This document shows positions 1 through 6,303 of a DNA stretch of 7,663 nucleotides, piece by piece (within the stretch, counting starts at the first letter, position 1; the number at the start of each line of letters is the position of its first letter). The translations under genes and the position numbers were made by a program. The notes under the pieces are model-generated. The model was not told the DNA's origin. It did not search any database and worked only from the letters and a program-made list of their open reading frames with translations. The DNA comes from Candidatus Hydrogenedentota bacterium (lineage in GTDB: Bacteria; Hydrogenedentota; Hydrogenedentia; Hydrogenedentales; SLHB01), in contig JAHDWY010000190.1 of the NCBI GenBank assembly GCA_023384315.1, positions 1 to 7,663 on the forward strand. The letters are read 5' to 3'.

Positions 1-208
1 TGAAGGCTAGGCTCTCCGCGTACTCAGTGGGATCGGCGCCCTCCTGCAGCACGGTCCATAACACCGCCATGACAATGCCCACGGCGATCTGAATCACAAT
101 GTAAATGCCGTAGATCGCCACGGTGAACAGCATCGTCAGCCAGAACCCCCAGGGGCGGGGTTCGGACGTGGGCAGTGGTGGGGGCCCTTCGATGGAGGGG
201 TACGACAT
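1..208 (-). CDS. 5' part of a membrane protein, possibly CPBP-family (partial)
   Basis: The reading frame opens at an ATG at 208 and runs off the left edge of the window, giving 69 visible residues. The N-terminus is a short Pro-rich cytosolic stretch (residues 5-19), then R-P-W-G-F-W at 18-23, and a long hydrophobic segment at about 22-52 that could form one or two membrane helices. An Arg-Pro-Trp-Gly-Phe/Trp sequence just before the first helix is common at the start of CPBP (CAAX protease/bacteriocin-processing) membrane proteins. The catalytic Glu-Glu and His motifs of that family would lie outside the window, so the assignment is tentative. An in-frame GTG at 217 is an alternative start. 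Neither start has a strong Shine-Dalgarno sequence. The gene begins 19 bp after the stop of the isomerase-like gene and is probably co-transcribed with it. Confidence 0.6.
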   Translation of the reverse strand, partial: MSYPSIEGPPPLPTSEPRPWGFWLTMLFTVAIYGIYIVIQIAVGIVMAVLWTVLQEGADPTEYAESLAF

Positions 209-227
209 CGTCGTCACCGGTTGGGCG

Positions 228-1010
228 CTATTCGTGGGGCCAGGAGTAGTTGCCGGTGTACAGGTCGAATAGCGTGCGGTAAAACTTCATGAATCGCTCA
301 GGCTGTTCGTTGTACTGAATCTCGGCCAGGCACCAGCCCTGGTAGTCCATCGCTTTCAGGCGGTTGAACAGGTCCTGCCAGGGATACTGATACACGCCGA
401 TTTCCGTGATGTGGCAGTGCGTGATCTTGTCCTTGAGCAGATTGAAACTGGCCTCGATGCTCTGGTTCTCATCCATGTCGGTGCCGTTGGAGTTCCAGCA
501 GACCGTCGCCATGGGATGATCGGCGTAGTCCATGATCTTGCGGATGATTTTCGGATCGGACGAATTCTTGCCGTGCACTTCGAGGCGCACTTCCACGCCG
601 ATGTCGCCCGCGAACTGGGCGACTTGCCGCATGGCCTTGCCGATCTGTTCACAGGTCTTCTCGACGGGCACTTCTTCCGGCAATCCGTTGGGCCGCACTT
701 TGATCCCGGACGCGCCCACGTCGGCCGCGAGCCGCGCGTAGGTGATGGATCCTTCGATGTTTTCCTTGACGACGGCGGGATCGGGGCTGTGGTACTCGAA
801 CGCCGAGCCGAGGCCGGCGATTTCGACCGGGGAATCGGCGAAGCGGCTTTTCACCCCCGCCCGTTCCGCGGCGGACAACTCGACCTCGACGCCGTGGGCG
901 TGGGTCGTGCGCAGTTCCACGCCTCCCAATCCGGTGTCTTCGCAGAACTTGATCAGCGTGGGCAGGTCCATGTCCTTGCCCATGTTGTAGGTCACCATGC
1001 CAAGTCTCAT
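228..1010 (-). CDS. sugar phosphate isomerase/epimerase-like TIM-barrel protein
   Basis: A 260-residue protein of the xylose isomerase-like TIM-barrel superfamily (AP endonuclease 2-like fold), a usual length for single-domain members. Members isomerise or epimerise sugars and inositol derivatives in the cytoplasm with a divalent metal. Visible landmarks are the first strand M-V-T-Y-N (5-9), G-V-E-L-R at 30-34 with Glu32, K-V-R-P-N-G (104-109), L-E-V-H-G with Glu144 and His146, C-W-N-S-N (171-175), H-C-H at 198-200 and L-A-E with Glu230. The Glu and His positions fit the metal and catalytic ligands of the fold. No signal peptide or membrane segment is visible. The ATG at 1010 is preceded by an AGGGA Shine-Dalgarno about 10 bases upstream, which supports this start. 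The substrate cannot be inferred: close relatives in Planctomycetota and Verrucomicrobiota are mostly uncharacterised. A membrane-protein gene follows 19 bp downstream and may share its transcript. Confidence 0.9.
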   Translation of the reverse strand: MRLGMVTYNMGKDMDLPTLIKFCEDTGLGGVELRTTHAHGVEVELSAAERAGVKSRFADSPVEIAGLGSAFEYHSPDPAVVKENIEGSITYARLAADVGASGIKVRPNGLPEEVPVEKTCEQIGKAMRQVAQFAGDIGVEVRLEVHGKNSSDPKIIRKIMDYADHPMATVCWNSNGTDMDENQSIEASFNLLKDKITHCHITEIGVYQYPWQDLFNRLKAMDYQGWCLAEIQYNEQPERFMKFYRTLFDLYTGNYSWPHE

Positions 1011-1066
1011 CGTTGCACGTCCCTTCCTGGATTGGCGGAATGCGTCCGTTCGTCTCGATTCCCCTT

Positions 1067-1095
1067 ATCCTAGCGAATGGCTAGGAGGATGTCCA
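1067..1095 (-). promoter_or_regulatory. candidate promoter with overlapping palindrome upstream of the isomerase gene
   Basis: On the minus strand a TGGACA hexamer (1095-1090) is followed after exactly 17 bases by TAGGAT (1072-1067), giving five of six and four of six matches to the sigma70 consensus. A palindrome with 7-bp arms, TCCTAGC and GCTAGGA around a five-base centre (1086-1068), covers part of the spacer and the -10 element, where a repressor could act. The start codon lies about 57 bp downstream of the -10. This is a prediction from pattern only; the lineage may use other promoter consensus sequences. Confidence 0.4.
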
Positions 1096-1154
1096 CGATT
1101 GGCGGCTGATTGGCGCCAGTGATCCCGATAATCTTCCTGGGTTTCTGAGGGAAC

Positions 1155-1182
1155 ATCCCCCTGAATCCCCCTTCAAAGGGGG
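1155..1182. repeat. short GC-rich hairpin repeat (CCCCCTT...AAGGGGG)
   Basis: Two tandem decamers that both begin ATCCCCCT (1155-1164 and 1165-1174) lead into a perfect inverted repeat, CCCCCTT, two bases, AAGGGGG (1167-1182). Very similar C5TT/AAG5 motifs occur as dispersed intergenic repeats in many unrelated bacterial genomes. The stem could also help end transcription of the phosphoesterase gene that stops about 105 bp away at 1288, but there is no T-tract, so a classical intrinsic terminator is not supported. Nothing else is evident in the rest of the 1011-1287 gap beyond the promoter candidate described separately. Confidence 0.5.
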
Positions 1183-1287
1183 ACTTCATGCCATGCATTA
1201 CGCTGGGCACTTGAGAGCGTCCTCGACGTTTCGATTACCACAAGCGGACTTCGTTGGGAAAGCAGCGCCAAGTCGAGTCTTGCCGTG

Positions 1288-4032
1288 TTACTCCGTCCGG
1301 GCCACGTGGCCGGACTCACCGCTGTGGCCGTAGGGGTCGGTGTCGAGGTATTCCTGATCGTCGACCGAGGTATATTCCGTCGCGGCTTCCCAATCGAACT
1401 CTTCGTCCAGGGGATCGAAGGCCTTCTGCGGATCGAAGATCTCCGCGTTCACGGGCAGTGCGTTGTAAGGTTTCGCGTTTGCCGGTTCCATCGTGAACAT
1501 GTCGGCGAGGTCCGTCGCGAACCCGTCGTACTGATTCAACGCGGGCAACCCGTGGATGAGAAACATGGTTTTCAGGATGCTCGACATGCTCACGTGGTCG
1601 TGCGACACATAGCCCGGTTTCACGTACGGTCCGATGACCATGCAGATGGAGCGATGCGCATCAACGGTGTCGCGATAGCCTTGTGCGTCGTCTTCGGTGA
1701 CCATGATAACCGTGTTCTCCCAGAAGGGGCTGTGGCTGATGAGTTCGACGAGACGGCCCAGTGCGAGATCGTTGTCGCTCATGTAAGAGCCCCAGAAGGG
1801 ATAGCCGTCGTCAGGCCGTTCGCTGGCACCGTGATCGTTGGGCAACATCATGGTGATGATGTCGGGGAATTCCTCTTTGCCGCTGAGCCAGCGTTCTTCG
1901 AATTCCCTCTGGAACATGTCCATGCGGAACTGGTCGGGCACGCTCGTGTTGTAGGTGGCGAATTCGCGCGAGGTGTTTTGGAACAGAACTTCCGGCATGG
2001 GGTAGTTGATGGGCAGGCGGATGCCCGTGTACTTGTACTCCTGCTCTTCCAATTGGGGCTTGAACTCGAACCCGAGACCGTAGTTGCGGAAGCGCAATTC
2101 GCCCCGCGCGAAATGTTCCCAAATCGCGCCCGCCTCGTTGTAGTCCTCGGGATAGATCGCGCCGGACGAGCCGATAAACATGTGGTTGCCGGGTCCTTCG
2201 CCCTTGGCGTTTTCGCCGATCTTGGCTTCCATGAACTCGTTGGGGTAGGTGCCGACCAGCCAGCGGTGACCGTCGACGGAATGGTCGGAATCACAATAGA
2301 AGTTGTCGCTGACGGCGAAGCGTCTTGCGAGGGCAACGTGGTTCGGCATGAGCACCACGTCCTTCACCGTGCGCGAGTTGTCTTTGTTCGAGACGTCAAT
2401 GGGCCTGCCGAGCCGGCACAGTTCGGCGTCGCCGCGGCCGCCCGGGAGCGCACCGAAGACTTCATCGTAGGTCCGGTTTTCTTTCGTCACGTAGATGACA
2501 TGTTTGATGGGACTCTCCCACGTGCCGGGCGCGGGCGGGACGGGATGTCCCTGCGGGCGCGTGTCGTCGGACAAGGCATAGAACTCGACGTTGTTCTCGA
2601 TGACCTGTTGCGTCATGGCGTCGAGTGCTTCCTGGGATTGCGGGAGATCGATGATGTTGATGTACCCCCGCATGAGCGCGCCGATGCCGGTCGGGTCGCC
2701 GGCCTTGTGTCCGGGGCCCGCGTTCGGTCCGGAGCCGATGCCTTTCGCGCAGGCCACGTAGAGCCGCTTGCCGTCGGGCGAAACCGAAAGCTTGCTCGGG
2801 AACCATGCCGTCGGAATGTGGCCCAGCACCTTCTCGTCGGACAGGCGCACCACGCCAATCGCATTGATCCCGGCCTCCGCCACGTACAGGATTTCCCGAT
2901 CCGTCGAGAGGGCTACGCCGAAGGGGATCATGCCGCGGATATGATTGACGCGGGAATCCAGCACGAGATCGATGTCATGTTGCCGCTTCCCGCTTTTGGG
3001 ATTGATGACGCTGATACTGTCGTTGCTGCCGTTGGAGACGTACACAAACTTCTCTGTGGCCACCATGGAATTCGGACTGCTGCCGCCTACGGCGGGAAAG
3101 TCCTCTAACTTCTCGCCGACGAGATGGCCGGTCTTCGTCTTGCCCATAACCTTTTCCTTGCCGGGCTTGGATATATCGACCGTCCACACGGACATGCCAC
3201 GGATGTCGTTGGGATCGCCAAGGCCTTCGACCTTCTTGCCGTCGATTTCCACGCCGCGTTTCGCGTCTTTCGACGGCACGCCATACGGAGGGAAATCCAG
3301 CGCGGCGATTGCACCCTTCTCATCCCGCACGTAGGAGTATTCGAACATACCTACGTTGGCGACATAGGCCTTCTTGCCGTCTGGCGACAAGGTAATCCCG
3401 AAGGGGTAGCGCCCGACGCCAATGGACTTGCGCACGGATTGCGATTCCACATCGATGATGAGCAGGCGGAAGTTGGATTGGTCCACGGCGTAGATTGTTT
3501 TGCCGTCGGCGGAAAGCCGCAGGTCGCCGGTATACCCGAAGGTGAAATCGCCGTCCTCGTTCTTATGGGCGCAGTCGACGCGGAAGAGGCGTTCCCGCGT
3601 CTCCAGGTCGAACGCCATGACGCTCCAATCGCCGCCGCCCGCGATGTAGACCACCTTGTTTGCAGGGTCGACCGCGGCGCCCATGAAGGCAGCGTCCAGC
3701 ACGCCCTCGCCTTCGCCGAGGTTTTCAGGGATGTGCGATAGGAGGGGTTCGCCAGGGTTCGCGAGATCGAGAATGGCCAATTGAGGATCGTCGCTGCACA
3801 CCGCCACGACCCAGCGTCCGTCCGCGCTCATGGTCAGGCCATAGGGGTGCGGTTGCACGCGTATCATCGTACCCGTGGGCGTGATGAAGCGCCCGTTCGG
3901 GAGGATGGTACGGCCGGTTTCGTTGAGTTCAACGTAGGCTTCGCCCGAAGGCGCGCGCATGAGCAGGGGTTCTGCGCTATCGGCGGCGGAAAGCGTGAGC
4001 GCGGTCAGGGCGATGACAAGAGTGGTTCTCAT
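1288..4032 (-). CDS. secreted YVTN beta-propeller / phosphoesterase (alkaline phosphatase-superfamily) fusion protein
   Basis: A 914-residue exported two-domain protein. Residues 1-20 form a signal peptide (Met-Arg, a hydrophobic core, then A-D-S-A before Glu21). Residues about 55-465 hold YncE/YVTN-like propeller blades with recurring S-(A/P)-D-G-(R/K) turns at 69-73, 174-178, 216-220 and 418-422, and Y-V-A or Y-V-S strands (223-225, 331-333, 383-385, 425-427). Residues about 508-848 match the phosphoesterase family that includes phospholipase C and acid phosphatases: H-V-I-Y-V-T-K-E-N-R-T (511-521), S-D-N-F-Y-C (575-580), H-S-V-D-G-H (584-589), P-N-D-H-G (731-735), T-E-D-D-A-Q (779-784) and D-A-H (791-793). 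The Glu518/Asn519, Asp/His and Glu-Asp-Asp positions are the expected metal and catalytic sites, so the enzyme looks intact. The reaction is probably phosphoester hydrolysis outside the cytoplasm, substrate unknown. The ATG at 4032 is chosen because it gives the signal peptide and follows AAGGA by 10 bases. The in-frame GTG at 4140 lies next to a predicted -10 box. Confidence 0.92.
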   Translation of the reverse strand: MRTTLVIALTALTLSAADSAEPLLMRAPSGEAYVELNETGRTILPNGRFITPTGTMIRVQPHPYGLTMSADGRWVVAVCSDDPQLAILDLANPGEPLLSHIPENLGEGEGVLDAAFMGAAVDPANKVVYIAGGGDWSVMAFDLETRERLFRVDCAHKNEDGDFTFGYTGDLRLSADGKTIYAVDQSNFRLLIIDVESQSVRKSIGVGRYPFGITLSPDGKKAYVANVGMFEYSYVRDEKGAIAALDFPPYGVPSKDAKRGVEIDGKKVEGLGDPNDIRGMSVWTVDISKPGKEKVMGKTKTGHLVGEKLEDFPAVGGSSPNSMVATEKFVYVSNGSNDSISVINPKSGKRQHDIDLVLDSRVNHIRGMIPFGVALSTDREILYVAEAGINAIGVVRLSDEKVLGHIPTAWFPSKLSVSPDGKRLYVACAKGIGSGPNAGPGHKAGDPTGIGALMRGYINIIDLPQSQEALDAMTQQVIENNVEFYALSDDTRPQGHPVPPAPGTWESPIKHVIYVTKENRTYDEVFGALPGGRGDAELCRLGRPIDVSNKDNSRTVKDVVLMPNHVALARRFAVSDNFYCDSDHSVDGHRWLVGTYPNEFMEAKIGENAKGEGPGNHMFIGSSGAIYPEDYNEAGAIWEHFARGELRFRNYGLGFEFKPQLEEQEYKYTGIRLPINYPMPEVLFQNTSREFATYNTSVPDQFRMDMFQREFEERWLSGKEEFPDIITMMLPNDHGASERPDDGYPFWGSYMSDNDLALGRLVELISHSPFWENTVIMVTEDDAQGYRDTVDAHRSICMVIGPYVKPGYVSHDHVSMSSILKTMFLIHGLPALNQYDGFATDLADMFTMEPANAKPYNALPVNAEIFDPQKAFDPLDEEFDWEAATEYTSVDDQEYLDTDPYGHSGESGHVARTE

Positions 4033-4131
4033 GAAAGGACGATCCTTGTAGTTCTGAATTGCATTTACTTCAATTTCGCGTATGGAAATGAAATTCAGAT
4101 GCGCACAGGGTGGGGACTGAATTCCGATTGC

Positions 4132-4160
4132 CTTATACACCCGGTTCGTGAGGATTTCAA
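4132..4160 (-). promoter_or_regulatory. sigma70-like promoter for the propeller/phosphoesterase gene
   Basis: On the minus strand TTGAAA (4160-4155) and TATAAG (4137-4132) are separated by exactly 17 bases, a strong match to the sigma70 -35/-10 pattern. Transcription would start near 4125, leaving a leader of roughly 93 bases before the ATG at 4032. The position, just after the cbiO stop at 4171, suggests that the phosphoesterase gene is a transcription unit separate from the transporter operon. It also argues against the upstream in-frame GTG at 4140, which would fall inside the promoter. Confidence 0.55.
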
Positions 4161-4170
4161 AAGTGTGTGC

Positions 4171-4839
4171 CTATTCTTCCAGCGATCCGTTTCGTAGTAC
4201 ATAGGTGCGTTGTGCGACACGCGCGAGGAACTCGCGATTGTGGGAGACGATGAGCATGGCCTGGGGAAGGTTCAGCAAGATCTCGGTGATGCGGGTTTCG
4301 TGTTCCTCGTCAAGACCGGTGAGGGGTTCGTCGAGGAGCAGCACGTCCGGCTGCATGGCGAGCACCGTGGCGAGAGCGACCAAGCGTTTCTCACCGCCAG
4401 AGAGACGGTAGGTAACGCGCGATTCGTAGTTCGCGAGGCCGATCCGATGCAGCGTCTCAGACGCGATCGCTCGCGCTTCTGCGTGGGTCTTGCCAAGGTT
4501 CAGTGGTCCGAACATGACATCTTCGCCGACGGTGGGGCAGAAGAGTTGATCGTCGGAATCCTGGAAGAGCAGTCCGGCGCGTTTGCGCAGGTCCCGAAAA
4601 TCCGATTCCGTGGTGCGGGGCGTGCCAAAGCATGTGATCCTTCCGGCGGACGGTTTGCGAAGACCGACGAGAAGATGCAGCAGGGTGGTCTTGCCGGAAC
4701 CGTTTGCGCCAATCAAGCCCACGCGCTCGCCCGCTCGCAGCGTAAGGTCAAGCGAACGGAGTACTGGACGGTTCGGGCCGTAGCCGAAGGTCACACCGTT
4801 CAGGACGACGCAGGCGCCGTTTACAGCGTGTTCGCCCAC
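4171..4839 (-). CDS. cbiO: ECF transporter ATPase subunit CbiO (nickel/cobalt import)
   Basis: A 222-residue ABC ATPase, the A component of an energy-coupling factor importer, which hydrolyses ATP at the inner membrane face to drive metal uptake through CbiM and CbiQ. All core motifs are present: Walker A G-A-N-G-S-G-K-T (44-51), Q-loop L-F-Q-D (Gln93), signature L-S-G-G-E (146-150), Walker B V-L-L-L-D-E-P (166-172) and the H-loop His200. The F-Q-D-x-D-D-Q-L-F sequence at 92-100 and T-V-G-E-D-V at 103-108 are typical of CbiO/EcfA proteins. The start is placed at GTG 4839, overlapping the end of cbiQ by 19 bases. The open frame continues far upstream, but there it only shadows cbiQ. No good Shine-Dalgarno is visible, so translational coupling to cbiQ is likely. 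The protein is slightly shorter than many CbiO homologues, which often carry an additional C-terminal tail. Confidence 0.92.
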   Translation of the reverse strand: MGEHAVNGACVVLNGVTFGYGPNRPVLRSLDLTLRAGERVGLIGANGSGKTTLLHLLVGLRKPSAGRITCFGTPRTTESDFRDLRKRAGLLFQDSDDQLFCPTVGEDVMFGPLNLGKTHAEARAIASETLHRIGLANYESRVTYRLSGGEKRLVALATVLAMQPDVLLLDEPLTGLDEEHETRITEILLNLPQAMLIVSHNREFLARVAQRTYVLRNGSLEE

Positions 4840-5297
4840 AGCATCACCAGTACAAACGTTGCGGTCCCGCAGGCAAACATTGCGTCTCGCAGTGCCCATT
4901 GCGCCGGTTCGCGCGCGGGGAAAACTCCCGTGTATCCCCGGCATTTCATGGCCTGGTATACACGTTCCGAGCGGTCGAATCCCTTTACGACGAGCATGCC
5001 GACGAGATTGCCGAAGGCGCGCAAGGTGTGACGGTTCGTGCGCGGCTGGAATGCGCGCATCCACATGGCGCGGCGTAGGCGCTGGTATTCGGTTTGCAGC
5101 ACGAAGACGTATCGGCCCGTAAGGAGAAAAAGCGTCACCAACGCGGGCGGTACACGGAGCGACCGGAGTGCGCGCGCAAGGTCCGCGGCCTCCATGGTCG
5201 TGAGTAGCGTCGTAATGATTAGCACGATGGCGTTGGCCCGGGCGGCGATGACCAATCCGGCCAGAAGTCCCGGCCATGTGAACGCCAGCGTGTGCAC
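4821..5297 (-). CDS. C-terminal cbiQ fragment in the second frame (158 aa)
   Basis: This frame holds the C-terminal two thirds of CbiQ. It includes membrane segments at about residues 7-33 and 53-66 and two Arg-containing coupling-helix motifs, M-R-A-F-Q-P (80-85) and M-K-C-R-G-Y (115-120), preceded by the conserved F-D-R-S-E-R-V-Y at 105-112. These correspond to the A-R-G-type motifs by which EcfT proteins engage their ATPases. The only nearby start is a GTG at 5297 without a visible Shine-Dalgarno, so independent translation is possible but unsupported. The codon and residue pattern remains that of a conserved gene, so the break, if real, is recent. Confidence 0.5.
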   Translation of the reverse strand: MHTLAFTWPGLLAGLVIAARANAIVLIITTLLTTMEAADLARALRSLRVPPALVTLFLLTGRYVFVLQTEYQRLRRAMWMRAFQPRTNRHTLRAFGNLVGMLVVKGFDRSERVYQAMKCRGYTGVFPAREPAQWALRDAMFACGTATFVLVMLWANTL

Positions 5298-5542
5298 GTG
5301 AAAGATCGCGGGGCGAGCACGGCCAGAAAAAGGTTCAGGGGAAGCAGCCTCCGCAACGTGGAGCGAAGCGGCAGTCGCGCGATGACGGCGAGTGCGATCG
5401 CACCCGCCAAGCCCAGCGCCAATGCCGGCGGACCGTGCACGGCCGCGACGGCGACCGACAGGACGATCGCGGCGATTACACGAACACGGGCGTCGAGATG
5501 ATGAATGGGCGAGTCGATGTTCAGGAAGGCGTCTGTAAACAC
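5219..5542 (-). CDS. N-terminal cbiQ fragment as it would be translated (107 aa)
   Basis: Without a frame correction, translation from GTG 5542 gives 107 residues. The first 77 are genuine CbiQ: the D-S-P-I-H-H-L-D-A-R-V motif at 10-20 typical of the family's N-terminus, and hydrophobic segments at about 22-36 and 39-54. From residue 79 on, the sequence becomes Arg-, Ser- and Trp-rich with no resemblance to the family and ends at 5219. Such a product lacks both coupling helices that contact the ATPases and should not work alone. Confidence 0.5.
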   Translation of the reverse strand: MFTDAFLNIDSPIHHLDARVRVIAAIVLSVAVAAVHGPPALALGLAGAIALAVIARLPLRSTLRRLLPLNLFLAVLAPRSFTCTRWRSHGRDFWPDWSSPPGPTPSC

Positions 5543-5543
5543 G

Positions 5544-6128
5544 TCAACGGTCGCTCCGGCTAGTCCGGCGTTTCCACAAAGCGAAGAGCCCTGCGACGCC
5601 GGCGATATAACCTAGACCCCCGACGATGTCTCGAAGTTGAGTGCGATGGGTAGCGGCATCCAGTTGCTCGCGGAGGGGGGCCACCTCGCGACTTACGGCT
5701 TCCGCGACAAGGCGCTCGAGATCGGCGGAGGACGGGCTGGATCGGTCTGAATCGTCCGGACCATCCTCTGCAGCGACCTCGATGACCGAGGGTTCCGGCT
5801 CCGGCGCAGACCGTGATCGGGGCAATTCCTCCGCCGCAATGGTGAACTCGGTTCGATGACCGTCCTCCGATTCCGCGACGAATCGGAGGTCGCAGCGCTT
5901 CGTCGGATGCCATGTGAAGGTGCCCGATACGTCCGAACGGACCGTCGCCAGGATTTCATCATCAGGCCCGACTATGGTGACAGGAATCCCGGCCGCCGGA
6001 CTGTCCGAATAATACGCTTTACCTTCGATGTGATCGCCAGAGACGGAGGCAAAAAGATGCAGCGCGTGGCCGTACGCGAAGGGAGACGCGGCCGCAACTA
6101 TCAGTACCGGAACGAGTGCGCGCAGCAT
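5544..6128 (-). CDS. nikL: NikL/CbiL-like accessory subunit of ECF nickel/cobalt transporter
   Basis: A 194-residue exported, membrane-anchored protein. Residues 1-20 form a signal peptide (M-L-R then a hydrophobic core), with likely cleavage A-Y-G before H21-A-L-H, which would leave a His-rich mature N-terminus that could take part in metal binding. Residues 27-100 form a small beta domain resembling carboxypeptidase-regulatory-like folds (A-G-I-P-V-T-I at 46-52, D-V-S-G-T-F-T-W at 66-73, D-G-H-R-T-E-F at 89-95). An acidic, low-complexity linker follows (105-135), then a probable coiled coil (136-165) and one C-terminal membrane helix (168-185) ending in K-R-R. The tail L-R-D-I-V-G-G-L-G-Y-I-A-G is characteristic of NikL/CbiL proteins found beside CbiM. 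The ATG at 6128 is preferred over upstream in-frame ATGs because those residues come from the inverted repeat, but it has no clear Shine-Dalgarno. Its stop is separated by one base from the cbiQ start. Confidence 0.82.
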   Translation of the reverse strand: MLRALVPVLIVAAASPFAYGHALHLFASVSGDHIEGKAYYSDSPAAGIPVTIVGPDDEILATVRSDVSGTFTWHPTKRCDLRFVAESEDGHRTEFTIAAEELPRSRSAPEPEPSVIEVAAEDGPDDSDRSSPSSADLERLVAEAVSREVAPLREQLDAATHRTQLRDIVGGLGYIAGVAGLFALWKRRTSRSDR

Positions 6129-6172
6129 GGCGTTGGATTTAAGGGCGTGTTTGGAAAGCGCGAGCGGGCTGG

Positions 6173-6258
6173 CCATTTGTGGTGCGGGCTTCCAGCCTGC
6201 ACCGTATTTGCAGCACGTTCTCTTCAGAATGCAGGCTGGAAGCCTGCACCACAAATGG
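6173..6258. repeat. REP/BIME-like double-hairpin inverted repeat
   Basis: Two 29-base arms (6173-6201 and 6230-6258) are reverse complements with a single mismatch, separated by 28 bases. Each arm is itself a hairpin: the right arm contains GCAGGCT, three bases, AGCCTGC, and the left arm the same with one change. The arrangement resembles paired REP elements (a BIME) or a tiny non-autonomous element. The core AGGCTTCCAGCCT resembles dispersed repeats I associate with Planctomycetota and related genomes. It lies between cbiM and nikL, where the RNA could form a large stem. A degenerate partial copy may lie at about 6274-6292. Nothing else is apparent in the 6129-6303 gap. Confidence 0.8.
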
Positions 6259-6303
6259 GGATTCGCCAGTTTGGCGGGCTTCAGCCTCCATTTCATGCAC
6301 GCA

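Larger units (their letters stand above)
4821..5542 (-). pseudogene. cbiQ: cbiQ, ECF transporter T component, frameshifted
   Basis: The region encodes a CbiQ/EcfT transmembrane protein, which links the metal-binding CbiM to the CbiO ATPases, but in two frames. Residues 1-77 read in one frame from the GTG at 5542. Everything from P-A-I-F-H-V-H-T-L-A-F onward reads in the frame ending at 4821. The switch falls at about 5300-5315 and needs one extra base (modulo 3) to rejoin. The joined product would be about 240 residues. Compared from memory with family members, roughly ten residues seem to be missing between N-L-F-L-A-V-L-A and P-A-I-F-H, where a L-P-F-T-x-x-G-like loop is usual. A deletion of about 31 bp would explain both facts. 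The GTG at 5542 lies one base after the nikL stop, with GGAG about 11 bases upstream. Alternatives are an assembly or sequencing error, or a programmed -1 shift near the T5 run at 5328-5332. Confidence 0.82.

Noticed and set aside
411..1073. 220-codon open frame on the plus strand
   Set aside because: Antisense to the isomerase-like gene, whose conserved motifs establish the minus strand as coding; the predicted peptide has no family resemblance.
1285..3108. 607-codon open frame on the plus strand
   Set aside because: It lies wholly antisense to the propeller/phosphoesterase gene, is rich in Val, His, Arg and Gly as expected from reading GC-rich codons backwards, and shows no recognisable domain.
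3124..3741. 205-codon open frame on the plus strand
   Set aside because: Antisense shadow of the beta-propeller part of the same gene, with the same skewed composition and no motif.
4840..5277. Extended N-terminus of CbiO in its open frame
   Set aside because: The extra residues are an out-of-frame reading of cbiQ (Arg- and His-rich) and are unlike the start of any CbiO protein.
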